DNA from: Stagnimonas sp.
Lineage (GTDB): Bacteria; Pseudomonadota; Gammaproteobacteria; Nevskiales; Nevskiaceae
Assembly: GCA_030696045.1 (NCBI GenBank)
Contig: JAUYNO010000032.1
Span: 1 to 34,519 of the forward strand
DNA: 34,519 nucleotides
Direction of reading: 5' to 3'
Under the pieces are notes generated by a model. The model was not told where the DNA came from. It worked only from the letters and a program-made list of their open reading frames with translations, and ran no database searches. This document shows, piece after piece, positions 1-7,203 of the stretch (position 1 is the stretch's first letter; every line of letters starts with the position of its first letter). Made by a program: the position numbers and the translations under genes.

Positions 1-76
1 CCGGAAAGCCTCGCTCCAGAACCTGCTTGACGGCTTCAGCCTTGAACTCGTCCGTGTACTGCCGATTGATGCTCAT
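1..76 (-). CDS. IS3-type transposase OrfA, 5' end only (runs off window)
   Basis: The minus strand from 76 encodes MSINRQYTDEFKAEAVKQVL and five more residues before the window ends. The pattern (Y/F)(T/S)xEFKxEAVKQV is the usual start of the helix-turn-helix OrfA of IS3-family transposases, which binds the element's ends. A GAGAGG ribosome site lies about 6 bases upstream. Only 25 codons are visible, so the IS subgroup and intactness cannot be judged. The neighbouring clamp-loader-like frame is broken just upstream of this start, which suggests the element inserted there. Confidence 0.75.
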   Translation of the reverse strand, partial: MSINRQYTDEFKAEAVKQVLERGFP

Positions 77-224
77 AAACACCTCTCTCATTGCCATGAA
101 TTATGGCAACCGGGATGTCTACGAAAAGCTGGCCGGTCCACTGCTTCGCCAAGCTCTTTGGCAAAACCAGATCACTGATGGTCTTGGGGCGGTACTTTTG
201 CGCCCAGTCAACGTTAGCCAACAT
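77..224 (-). pseudogene. Truncated clamp-loader-like AAA+ ATPase (T4 gp44/RFC small-subunit type)
   Basis: From an ATG at 224, preceded by a strong GGAGGTG ribosome site, the frame reads ML-ANVDWAQKYRPKTISDLVLP and continues to about residue 45 (IPVAIIHGN). The W-x-x-KYRPKT-x-x-x-x-V/I-LP pattern is the N-terminal signature of RFC/gp44-type sliding-clamp loader subunits, and phage T4 gp44 has a similar YRPSTI...ILP. In that family the P-loop follows within a few residues. Here it is absent, and the frame runs into the transposase region. The start overlaps the end of the 215-aa gene by 11 bases, so the two were probably translated together. Residues after about 45 are not part of the original protein. 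The assignment rests on a short N-terminus. Confidence 0.55.
90..91. other. Inferred IS insertion junction
   Basis: Similarity to the clamp loader ends near base 91. On the minus strand the transposase side begins TGAGAGAGGTGTTTATGAGC at 90. IS3-family elements end in 5'-TG, so this is a plausible boundary. The target duplication and the other IS end are outside the window, and no convincing terminal inverted repeat can be read. The exact base is a guess. Confidence 0.3.
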
Positions 225-861
225 CGAACACCTCCTCGACTGCACTGACGGCATCATTCGCGGGCTGTTCGCCGAGCATCTGATCGAGGTCCATAGACAG
301 TGCCACCTCTGCCTGAACTGACCGCGCCTTGAGAATGATCTCGTTCATCGCTGCAATCTGCTCAGCCGTGATGCGACCGCTGAAGCGGATGGTGATCGAG
401 CGAAAAGTTCCTGCAGGAACAAGAGCCGCTTTCGGTGCCGAGGGCGCCTTGCCGGTGAAGAATGCAACAACGGGTTCAAGCTGCGGCTTAGTGACCGCCG
501 GGCTAAGCACGGTCTCTGCCACCTCCTCGATATCTTCGGCGTCCATGCGAGCCAGCGAGTAGATGGTCGTCCAGCTGGGTGGCAGGACCGCAACGTGCTT
601 ACGGAGGACGTCGAGCTTCTTGCCGATCACCTCCAGCTTGCGAATCATGCTGGAGCCCTCGGTCAGCTCGATTTGGCTGCAAAAAGCCGAGTAGGCGGCA
701 TCCTCCAGGGTGCGTGCTGTTACAACCGTCTCCGCCATGCCAAGGACGTTCTCAGCCGTTTTCTTGGCGAAGCCTTTGAACTCGCGTGCGAGATTCTCGA
801 CACGCAGTTCGGTGCTGCGGTCTAGGGTTGCTACAACGATGTTTTGTGCTGCAGGAATCAT
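214..861 (-). CDS. Hypothetical protein, 215 aa, phage/plasmid-like
   Basis: I do not recognise a named family. The protein is soluble, with no signal peptide or membrane segment. Its N-terminal half looks helical (LAREFKGFAKKTAENVLGMAE). A central stretch, LPPSWTTIYSLARMD near residues 93-107, resembles the W-T/R-T-x-Y-x-L-A/S segment of phage and plasmid replication-accessory or DUF3102-like proteins; that is a weak, remembered similarity. The C-terminus is acidic. The ATG at 861 has a GAGAG ribosome site that lies inside a strong hairpin (870-903). The gene overlaps the start of the clamp-loader-like gene by 11 bases, so the two form an operon. Base composition is poorer in GC than the core genes, which fits horizontal origin. 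Confidence 0.7.
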   Translation of the reverse strand: MIPAAQNIVVATLDRSTELRVENLAREFKGFAKKTAENVLGMAETVVTARTLEDAAYSAFCSQIELTEGSSMIRKLEVIGKKLDVLRKHVAVLPPSWTTIYSLARMDAEDIEEVAETVLSPAVTKPQLEPVVAFFTGKAPSAPKAALVPAGTFRSITIRFSGRITAEQIAAMNEIILKARSVQAEVALSMDLDQMLGEQPANDAVSAVEEVFDVG

Positions 862-869
862 GACTCGTA

Positions 870-903
870 CTCTCGGTTATGCGGGAACACCCCGCACCGA
901 GAG
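870..903 (-). promoter_or_regulatory. Hairpin sequestering the ribosome site of the 215-aa gene
   Basis: In minus-strand mRNA, CUCUCGGU (903-896) pairs with ACCGAGAG (877-870), and GCGGG pairs with CCCGC inside it around a GUGUU loop, with a 3-base bulge (AUA). This gives 13 base pairs. The GAGAG that serves as ribosome site, 8 bases before the ATG at 861, is the 3' arm. It could be a translational control element, or a DNA operator palindrome of 8+5 bp. Confidence 0.55.
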
Positions 904-992
904 CATTGTTCTGTGAGCCAATTTTTATCCAGCGCCGCGACGTTTATAGAAGCGAACAATGCACTTCGCATCGCTTTGTAAAAAATCCGCTG

Positions 993-1056
993 TGTGCTAG
1001 CTGGCTGCCTTTCAGATGGCAGCTTGCACTTATAAAACTTCAACGATGTGCTAGCT
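993..1056. repeat. Two direct TGTGCTAGCT repeats with a hairpin between them
   Basis: TGTGCTAGCT occurs at 993-1002 and 1047-1056. Between them, GCTGCC/GGCAGC forms a 6-bp stem around an 8-base loop (about 1004-1023). The area is AT-rich and lies upstream of the 215-aa gene on the minus strand, so it could hold its promoter or operator. TATAAG and TATAAA hexamers are present without a good -35 partner. The second copy overlaps the stop of the small gene at 1055. Confidence 0.4.
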
Positions 1057-1342
1057 AAGCTTCGATCCAGACATCAAGCAGTCGCATCGATACAGGACGA
1101 CTATTGCGTGCAGCTCGCGCGGTCCATTTCTTGAAGATCGCATGGACATCTTTCGCGAAGAGGTGCTTGCCGGAGACGCTCCTCATTCCCTTGCCATGAA
1201 GGACGCTCGCAATCTCCTTGTACTGAAGCTGGCACCGGCTTCGCAGGTCGAGCACCAGGGCAGAGAGCTGCCCCTGATATTCGGTGTGCCTCGACTCCCA
1301 AAGCTGCGGAGTCGTCACGACCACAACGTACCGCAGCAGCAA
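1055..1342 (-). CDS. Small hypothetical protein, 95 aa, recombinase-like helix
   Basis: A TTG start at 1342 has GGGGG a few bases upstream; no better start is visible. The sequence contains ALVLDLRSRCQLQYKEIASVL followed by GKGMRSVSGKHLFAKDVHAIFKKW. The layout 'I-A-x-x-L-x-x-x-G-x-R-S-x-x-G-K-x-x-x-A-x-x-V-x-x-I' recalls the DNA-binding 'recombinase' segment of serine recombinases, but there is no catalytic domain. It begins only 17 bases after the glmS stop, so it may be transcribed by read-through from glmS. It could be a remnant of a larger mobile-element gene or an independent small protein. Confidence 0.5.
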   Translation of the reverse strand: MLLRYVVVVTTPQLWESRHTEYQGQLSALVLDLRSRCQLQYKEIASVLHGKGMRSVSGKHLFAKDVHAIFKKWTARAARNSRPVSMRLLDVWIEA

Positions 1343-1359
1343 ACTACCCCCGTTGGAAA

Positions 1360-3192
1360 CTATTCCACCGTCACGCTCTTCGCCAGATTGCGCGGCTGAT
1401 CAACATCGGTGCCCTTCAGCACGGCGACGTGGTAAGCCAGCAGCTGCAAGGGCACGGTGTAGACGATGGGGGCGATCAGGCTGTCGGCGTGGGGCATGTC
1501 CACCACCGTCATGCCGGGCTCCGAGACCAGGCCGGTCTCGCGGTCGGCGAACACGAACAGCTGGCCGCCGCGCGCGCGCACCACCTGCATGTTGGACTTG
1601 AGCTTGTCGAGCAGCTCGTTGTTGGGCGCCACCACCACCACCGGCATCTGCTCGTCGATCAGCGCCAGCGGGCCGTGCTTGAGTTCGCCGGCGGCATAGG
1701 CCTCGGCGTGGATGTAGGAGATTTCCTTGAGCTTGAGCGCGCCTTCCATCGCCACCGGCCACATCGGGCCGCGGCCGAGGAACAGGGTGTGCTCCTTCTC
1801 GGCGAAGGTCTCGGCGATGACGCTGAGCAGGCCGTCCATCGCCAGGGTCTGCTCGATGGCGACGGCAATGTGGAACAGCTGGCCGACATGCGCGGCCTCC
1901 TGCTCGGCCGTCAGGCCGCGCTGACGGCCCAGCATCAGGGCGATCAGCAGCATCGACAGCAACTGCGTGGTGAAGGCCTTGGTGCTGGCGACGCCGATCT
2001 CCGGCCCGGCCTGGGTCATCATCACCAGATCGGATTCGCGCACCATTGAGCTGTGGGCACTGTTGCAGACCGCCAGCGAGCCCAGGTAGCCGGACTGCTT
2101 GGCCATGCGCAGCGCTTCCAGGGTGTCGGCGGTCTCGCCCGACTGCGACAGCGTCACGAACAGGGTGTCGGCCGGCACCACCACGCTGCGATAGCGGTAC
2201 TCACTGGCGATCTCGACCTGGCAGGGGATGCCGGCCAGGGCCTCGATCCAGTACTTGCCGACACAGCCGGCGTGATAGCTGGTGCCGCAGGCGACGATGT
2301 GGATGTTCTTCACCTTCGGCAGCAGCACGCCGGCCAGCGGCCCCAGGGACTCCGGCAGCACCCGCTTTTCCGACACCCGCCCATACAGGGTGTCGGTGAT
2401 GGCGCGCGGCTGCTCGAAGATTTCCTTGAGCATGAAGTGGCGGTAGGGGCCCTTCTCGGTGGCGTCGGCGGTGATGCGGGTTTCGTGCACCGCGCGGGTT
2501 ACCGGCGCGCCCTCGGCGTCGAAGTTGTTGACGCTGTCGCAGCGGATCTCGGCGAGATCGCCCTGTTCCAGGTAGATGAAGCGCTGGGTCACCGGCAGCA
2601 GGGCCGGCACGCCGCTGGCGACGAAGTTCTCACCGATGCCGAGGCCGATCACCAGCGGGCTGGCGATGCGGCCGACCACGATGCGGCCCGGGTCCTGGCT
2701 GTCGCAGACGACGATGGCATAGGCGCCGGAGAAGCGGCGCACCGCCATCCGCACCGCCTCGGCGAGGCTGCCGGCGACTTTCAGGTTTTCGTAGATCAGG
2801 TGGGCGATGACCTCGGTATCGGTCTCGGAGCGGAACACATAGCCCTTGCCGACCAGTTCGGCCCGGAGGCTTTCGTAGTTCTCGATGATGCCGTTGTGAA
2901 TCACCGCGATGCGGCCACCGGAAACATGCGGATGGGCGTTGGCCTCGGTGACGCCGCCGTGGGTGGCCCAGCGGGTGTGGGCGATGCCGGTGTTGCCGAC
3001 CAGGGGCTTGAGCGCGAGCTTGGCCTCCAGCTGCGCCACCTTGCCGACCGCGCGCACCGGCACCACCGGCTGGCCCGGTTGCAGCACCGCGACACCGGCG
3101 GAGTCGTAGCCCCGGTATTCCAGCCGCCGCAGGCCCTCAACGAGGATGGGGGTGACATTGCGCTGGGCTACCGCGCCGACGATGCCGCACAT
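1360..3192 (-). CDS. glmS: Glutamine-fructose-6-phosphate aminotransferase (isomerizing)
   Basis: Converts fructose-6-phosphate and glutamine to glucosamine-6-phosphate, the first step of UDP-GlcNAc synthesis in the cytosol. The length of 610 aa matches the family (E. coli 609). The N-terminus [10 protein letters not shown] gives the catalytic Cys2 of the class II glutamine amidotransferase domain. Two SIS sugar-isomerase domains follow (ACGTSYHAG and [14 protein letters not shown] in the first). [20 protein letters not shown] is the conserved isomerase segment. The end LAKSVTVE is the usual C-terminus, so the gene is complete. GGAA lies about 7 bases upstream of the ATG. Its 3' end is the classical Tn7 target, and foreign DNA starts directly after it. 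No glmS ribozyme is expected or seen in this group. Confidence 0.98.
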   Translation of the reverse strand: MCGIVGAVAQRNVTPILVEGLRRLEYRGYDSAGVAVLQPGQPVVPVRAVGKVAQLEAKLALKPLVGNTGIAHTRWATHGGVTEANAHPHVSGGRIAVIHNGIIENYESLRAELVGKGYVFRSETDTEVIAHLIYENLKVAGSLAEAVRMAVRRFSGAYAIVVCDSQDPGRIVVGRIASPLVIGLGIGENFVASGVPALLPVTQRFIYLEQGDLAEIRCDSVNNFDAEGAPVTRAVHETRITADATEKGPYRHFMLKEIFEQPRAITDTLYGRVSEKRVLPESLGPLAGVLLPKVKNIHIVACGTSYHAGCVGKYWIEALAGIPCQVEIASEYRYRSVVVPADTLFVTLSQSGETADTLEALRMAKQSGYLGSLAVCNSAHSSMVRESDLVMMTQAGPEIGVASTKAFTTQLLSMLLIALMLGRQRGLTAEQEAAHVGQLFHIAVAIEQTLAMDGLLSVIAETFAEKEHTLFLGRGPMWPVAMEGALKLKEISYIHAEAYAAGELKHGPLALIDEQMPVVVVAPNNELLDKLKSNMQVVRARGGQLFVFADRETGLVSEPGMTVVDMPHADSLIAPIVYTVPLQLLAYHVAVLKGTDVDQPRNLAKSVTVE

Positions 3193-3274
3193 GGTGAGTT
3201 CCGGTTGGGGCCTAGGATGGCCTTAAGGCGCTATTTTATAAGTAGCCCGCCCCCGGCCCGCAGGAGTAGTCCAC

Positions 3275-3613
3275 ATGTCACCCTGGATAGGCGTCGTCCT
3301 GTCAGCCATGCTCCTGCTGAGCCTGGGCCTGCTGATGGCGCTGGTCCGCCTCAACCTGCGGCTGGCGAGCCTGCGCGCGGAGCTGGAACGCGAGCCGGTG
3401 GCCGAGGTCGAAGAGGCGTCACGCGCGCGGATCGCCATCGAGATCCTCAATCCCTATGAGTTGGCGGAGCGCGAATTCCCGCTCGCGGGCGCCGTGGCGC
3501 GGCTGGCGCCGAAGACCATAGCGCGCATCGTCTACGCCCGCACTGCCCAGGAACTCGCGCGCCAGCTGGCGGAACAGGGCGTGCACGCCCAGGTGACCCA
3601 CTATGTCGACTGA
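3275..3613 (+). CDS. Hypothetical membrane-anchored protein, 112 aa
   Basis: The protein has a single N-terminal hydrophobic segment at about residues 5-25 (VVLSAMLLLSLGLLMALV), a charged linker (ELEREPVAEVEEA), and a conserved-looking cytosolic part with the pattern NPYELAEREFPLAGAVARLAP and a helical tail. The ATG at 3275 has a clear AGGAG site. It overlaps the next gene by 11 bases, so the two are coupled. The pair is divergent from glmS. A similar small protein next to a coiled-coil partner is, as I recall, seen in other gammaproteobacteria, but no function is known to me. Confidence 0.8.
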   Translation: MSPWIGVVLSAMLLLSLGLLMALVRLNLRLASLRAELEREPVAEVEEASRARIAIEILNPYELAEREFPLAGAVARLAPKTIARIVYARTAQELARQLAEQGVHAQVTHYVD

Positions 3614-4142
3614 AGGCCTGCTGTCGCTGCTGGCGCTGTTGCTACTGGTGCTGGCGGCGGTCGGCTATTACGCCTGGCAGCTGCGCCGCAGTCTGCGGCA
3701 GCTGGAGGACTCCCTGCACCGCGCCGAGGCCGCCGGCCGCGAACAGGCGGCGCGCATCGCCTCGCTGGAACAGTTGCGCGACAGCCAGCAGCTGGCCGAG
3801 CACGCGGTGGAAACCGGCACCGCCCTGGTCCGCGAAGTACACCGGGGCATAGCCGAAATTCCCTTCGGCATCCTGGAAGCGATTCCGGGTGCGCGCGAAC
3901 CGGTCAAGACCGTGCGCGGCATCCACGATGCCATCAGCGAGGGCATCTACGGCGCCATCACCGGCCTCAACAAGGCGGTCGGCCGCGAGCTGCGCAAAGG
4001 CCTGCAGCCGCCGCCCCCTACCACGCCGGCACCCGAGCCGCCGTCCGAACCCGCTCCGCCGGCCGCCGAGACTCCGGAGCCGCCGGCCGAAAAACCCGGC
4101 GAAGGCCCCCTACCAGACAAGCCGTGGAAGACGTGGGGGTGA
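3603..4142 (+). CDS. Hypothetical membrane-anchored coiled-coil protein with Pro-rich tail, 179 aa
   Basis: An N-terminal membrane helix (residues 5-24) is followed by a predicted coiled coil (about 28-65, LRRSLRQLEDSLHRAEAAGR). Next comes a conserved-looking segment (about 75-130) with REVHRGIAEIPFGILEAIPG and GIHDAISEGIYGAITGLNKA. The C-terminal 45 residues are Pro/Glu/Ala-rich. AGGTGA upstream of the ATG is a good ribosome site inside the preceding gene. The coiled coil and the shared membrane anchor suggest it complexes with the 112-aa protein. Function is unknown. Confidence 0.8.
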   Translation: MSTEGLLSLLALLLLVLAAVGYYAWQLRRSLRQLEDSLHRAEAAGREQAARIASLEQLRDSQQLAEHAVETGTALVREVHRGIAEIPFGILEAIPGAREPVKTVRGIHDAISEGIYGAITGLNKAVGRELRKGLQPPPPTTPAPEPPSEPAPPAAETPEPPAEKPGEGPLPDKPWKTWG

Positions 4143-4251
4143 GGCCGCCAGAAAAAGCAAGATCAGAGTGCGCGCCGCGCAGCAGCGCCCCACTGCGGCC
4201 CCTCTAAATCGAGCGAGCAGCCCTGTGTGGCAATCTGCCCCGGTGCGCCGC

Positions 4252-4272
4252 GTGGGCTGAAGCCCACCCTAC
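4252..4272 (-). repeat. Single REP-like palindrome (GTAG head)
   Basis: On the minus strand this reads GTAGG then GTGGGCT-TC-AGCCCAC, a perfect 7-bp stem with a GTAG head. That is the layout of REP elements mobilised by RAYT-type transposases. It lies between the convergent ends of the coiled-coil gene and glmU, where it may also act as a two-way transcript end. Confidence 0.6.
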
Positions 4273-4297
4273 ACATCCGCCAAGCAGCAATCGGCCC

Positions 4298-5680
4298 CTA
4301 CCGCTTCTTCGGCTTCGCCCAACCCGCAATGCTCTTCTGCTCGCGTGCGCGGCAGATGGTGAGCGCGTCCGCCGGCGCGGTCTTGGTGATGGTCGAGCCG
4401 GCGGCGATGTAGGCGTTGCGCTCCACCGTCACCGGCGCCACCAGCTGGCTGTCAGTGCCGATGAAGGCGTCGTCGCCGATCACCGTGGTGTGCTTGTTGA
4501 CGCCGTCGTAGTTGCAGGTGATGACGCCGGCTGAGATGTTCACCCGGGCGCCGACCATGGCGTCGCCGAGGTAGGCCAGATGGCCGGCCTTGGTGCCACC
4601 GCCCAGCTCGCTCTTCTTCACTTCCACGAAGTTGCCGATGTGGACCTCGTCGGCGAAGCGCGAGCCCGGCCGCACCCGCGCGAACGGACCGATGCGGCAA
4701 TGCTGGCCGGCGTCCAGGCCCTCCAGCACCGAGTGCGCGAGCACCTGGCTGTGGGCGCCGAGCCGCACGTCCTTGAGCACGCAGTAGGGGCCGATGGAAA
4801 CGCCGTCGGCGAAGCTGCAATCGCCCTCGATCACCGCGCCGACGTCGATGAAGACATCGCGGCCGACCGTGAGCGTGCCACGCAGTTCGAACCGTGAGGG
4901 ATCGGCGAAACCCACGCCCTCGCGCATCAGCGTCTCCGCCTGTCGGCGCTGGTAGACGCGCTCCTGGCGCGCCAGCTGCACGCGGTCATTGACCCCCTCG
5001 ACCTCCTCCGGGTTGGCGACCGGCACCGTCCGCACCGGGCGGCCCTCGCGCACGGCGCTCGCCACCACGTCGGTGAGGTAGTACTCGCCCTTGCGATTGT
5101 CATTGCCCAGGCCGTTCAGCCAGGGCCGCAGCAAGCGCGCCGGCGCGGCCAGCAGGCCGGCATTCGCCTCGCGGATGGCGCGCTCGGCCTCGCTGGCGTC
5201 GTTCTCCTCGATGATGCCGCGCACCTGCCCCGCAGCATCGCGCAGGACGCGCCCATAGCCGCGCGGATCGGCCAGTTGCACGGTGGCGATCGCCAGGCCG
5301 TCACCACCGGCGGCGGCCAGTTCGGCCAGGGTTTCGCTGCGGATCAGCGGCACGTCGCCATAGGCCACCAGCACCACGGCCTCGTCCGGCACCTGGGGCA
5401 TCGCCTGCAGCACCGCATGCCCGGTGCCCAGCTGTTGCGACTGCTCGGCCCAGTGCACGCGCCGGTCCCCGCCCTGCTGCCGGACCCAGGCCTGCACCTG
5501 CTCGCCGGCATGGCCGTGGACCACATGGCAGGCTTGCGCGCCGGCACCGTACACCGCGTCCAGCACATGGCCGAGCATGGGCTTGCCACCGATGCGATGC
5601 AGCACCTTGGGCAGGGCCGACTTCATGCGCGTGCCCTGGCCGGCGGCGAGGACGATGCAATGCAGGGCGGCAGGGGTCAT
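4298..5680 (-). CDS. glmU: Bifunctional GlcNAc-1-P uridyltransferase / GlcN-1-P acetyltransferase
   Basis: Carries out the last two steps of UDP-GlcNAc synthesis. The length of 460 aa is close to E. coli GlmU (456). The N-terminal uridyltransferase has LAAGQGTRMKSALPKVLH (from residue 11), with the catalytic Arg and Lys of the nucleotide-binding loop. The C-terminal half is a left-handed beta-helix of hexapeptide repeats (VDVGAVIEGDC, IGPYCVLKDV, IGPFARVRPG). GGGTKAGHLAYLGDA holds the acetyltransferase His. It lies in the atp-glmU-glmS order usual for the group, but with two extra genes on the ATP synthase side. A possible own promoter is at 5761-5769. Confidence 0.98.
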   Translation of the reverse strand: MTPAALHCIVLAAGQGTRMKSALPKVLHRIGGKPMLGHVLDAVYGAGAQACHVVHGHAGEQVQAWVRQQGGDRRVHWAEQSQQLGTGHAVLQAMPQVPDEAVVLVAYGDVPLIRSETLAELAAAGGDGLAIATVQLADPRGYGRVLRDAAGQVRGIIEENDASEAERAIREANAGLLAAPARLLRPWLNGLGNDNRKGEYYLTDVVASAVREGRPVRTVPVANPEEVEGVNDRVQLARQERVYQRRQAETLMREGVGFADPSRFELRGTLTVGRDVFIDVGAVIEGDCSFADGVSIGPYCVLKDVRLGAHSQVLAHSVLEGLDAGQHCRIGPFARVRPGSRFADEVHIGNFVEVKKSELGGGTKAGHLAYLGDAMVGARVNISAGVITCNYDGVNKHTTVIGDDAFIGTDSQLVAPVTVERNAYIAAGSTITKTAPADALTICRAREQKSIAGWAKPKKR

Positions 5681-5743
5681 GGGGGCTCCGGGTAGTCGAA
5701 GAGCCGCCCGGCCGGGCTCTCGCGGCTAGCCGCTGGATCGGTG

Positions 5744-5769
5744 TGTCGGGAGGCCCGACAAGGATAGCA
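5744..5769 (-). promoter_or_regulatory. Possible glmU promoter: extended -10 with palindrome over the start site
   Basis: On the minus strand TGC-TATCCT (5769-5761) is a fair extended -10, with no good -35. It is followed at once by TGTCGGG-CCT-CCCGACA (5760-5744), a perfect 7-bp inverted repeat that would cover the transcript start. It could be a repressor site or a 5' stem-loop. Confidence 0.35.
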
Positions 5770-5797
5770 TCGGCCCCGTCATTCCCGGCCGACTGAC

Positions 5798-7186
5798 TCA
5801 GCCCAGGAAGCCGAGATTTCCGGTGGCGAAGCGGCCGATATTGGGGAACACCGCGCTCATTTCCGCGGCCGGAATACCGAACCATTGCAGCAGGGTCGAG
5901 CCGTATTGCTCGACCGCACTGGTCGGCGCGAAGCGGCCGCCGGCGTAGTCGCGGCTGCCGCGTGGCACCAGGTCCGGCATCTGGCCGTAGAAGCGACCGC
6001 CGCGCACGGCGCCGCCCAGGATCAGCTGGTGGCTGCCCCAGCCGTGATCGGTGCCGTCGCCATTGGTGGTCAGGCTGCGGCCGAAGTCGGAGACGGTGAA
6101 GCTGGTGACGTTGCCGGCCAGGCCCATGGCCTCGGTGGCGCGGTAGAAGCTGTCCAGGTTCTGGCTCAGCGAGCGCAACAGGACCTGGTGCCGGCTGAGC
6201 TGGTCGGCATGGGTGTCGAAGCCGCCCAGACCGACGAAGAAAATCTGCCGCTTCACGCCCAGGCTGGCGCGCACCGAGATCAGCTTGGCGACCGCCGCCA
6301 GCTGCTGGCCGAGACGATCGTTGGCGAAACTCACCGTGCTGGCCGGCGCCCCGGCGAGCGCGCTGCCCATGCGGGCGTTGTAGATCTGGCCGCGCTGCTG
6401 GCCGCTCGCGTACTCGCGCGCGAACAGGTGCTCCTGCGGCGCCGCCAGCAACTGGTCATAGAGCGCGCGGGTGGCAAGGCTGCCACGCAGGAAGGCCGCC
6501 TCGACCGGGCCGCTGGTGTTGAGCGAGAAGCCCACCTGACTGCGGCCGACCTGCAGCAGGTTGGAACCGTTGTAGGTGATGCCGATGGGTAGCTGTTGTC
6601 CCGGCAGGGTCTGCGCCAGCAGGTCAGCGGCGCGTCCGGCCCAGCCGACCGACTCCAGCGAACCGGCGGCAGTCTTCTGCCATTGGTCGCTCTGGTCGTT
6701 GTGCGAGAACAACCTCGGCGGCAACAGGGTGCCGGCGCTACGCACCTTGCCGTCGGCAATCGGCGCCGCCAGCGGGCCAACGTTGGCCAGCAGGGCCAGG
6801 CGATTCTGACCATACAGGGCCTGCAGCTCCGTCAGTGCCGGGTGGGCGCCGAAGCGCACACCGTTGTCGGCGCTGCCCATATCCAGCAATTGTGCTTGCG
6901 GCAGGGCCAGCTCCAGCCGCGCCTTGGCGTACTCGCTGTAGGCGCTGCCCTCGGAAGGCACCAGGGTGTTGTAGGCGTCATTGCCGCCGAACAGGAAGAT
7001 CGCAACCAGGGCCTTGTAACCCTCGGGCGTGGGTGGCACCGGGTCGGGTGGAACCACCGGCGGCACCACGGGATCGGTGCCGTCAGCGGAGCCGCCGCCA
7101 CCGCCGCCACAGGCGGCGAGCCCGCCGGCCACGGCCGCGGCGGGCAAGGTGATGGTGAGAAAGTCCCTGCGCGTCTGCTTGGTCAT
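5798..7186 (-). CDS. DUF1501 protein, Tat-exported probable lipoprotein
   Basis: A 462-aa member of the DUF1501 family, which belongs to the alkaline phosphatase/sulfatase-like superfamily; members are exported and of unknown substrate. The N-terminus has a twin-arginine motif RRDFL (residues 6-10), a hydrophobic stretch and a lipobox LAAC with Cys26, followed by Gly/Pro-rich linkers. So it is probably folded and loaded in the cytosol, exported by Tat and lipid-anchored. Family segments include FLFGGNDAYNTLVP and DHGWGSHQLILGGAVRGG. GGAG precedes the ATG. It starts 17 bases after the DUF1800 stop, the usual pairing, and the two are surely co-expressed. Confidence 0.93.
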   Translation of the reverse strand: MTKQTRRDFLTITLPAAAVAGGLAACGGGGGGSADGTDPVVPPVVPPDPVPPTPEGYKALVAIFLFGGNDAYNTLVPSEGSAYSEYAKARLELALPQAQLLDMGSADNGVRFGAHPALTELQALYGQNRLALLANVGPLAAPIADGKVRSAGTLLPPRLFSHNDQSDQWQKTAAGSLESVGWAGRAADLLAQTLPGQQLPIGITYNGSNLLQVGRSQVGFSLNTSGPVEAAFLRGSLATRALYDQLLAAPQEHLFAREYASGQQRGQIYNARMGSALAGAPASTVSFANDRLGQQLAAVAKLISVRASLGVKRQIFFVGLGGFDTHADQLSRHQVLLRSLSQNLDSFYRATEAMGLAGNVTSFTVSDFGRSLTTNGDGTDHGWGSHQLILGGAVRGGRFYGQMPDLVPRGSRDYAGGRFAPTSAVEQYGSTLLQWFGIPAAEMSAVFPNIGRFATGNLGFLG

Positions 7187-7203
7187 GGTGGCTCCGGGCG
7201 GTC

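Noticed and set aside
858..1043. Possible 61-codon gene upstream of the 215-aa gene
   Set aside because: It has a non-ATG start with no ribosome site, and covers the hairpin and repeats that look regulatory.
1300..1362. Tn7 end directly after glmS
   Set aside because: TGTGGTCG occurs about 34 bases past the stop, but it is not followed by the Tn7 end sequence or repeated binding sites.
2053..3459. Long open frame (468 codons) opposite glmS; similar long frames opposite atpD (9499-10923), atpA (11755-13476), DUF1800 (7210-8865) and the cyclase gene (20054-21811)
   Set aside because: All lie antisense to well-recognised genes, have His/Arg/Gly/Ala-rich low-complexity translations typical of high-GC shadow frames, and match no family.
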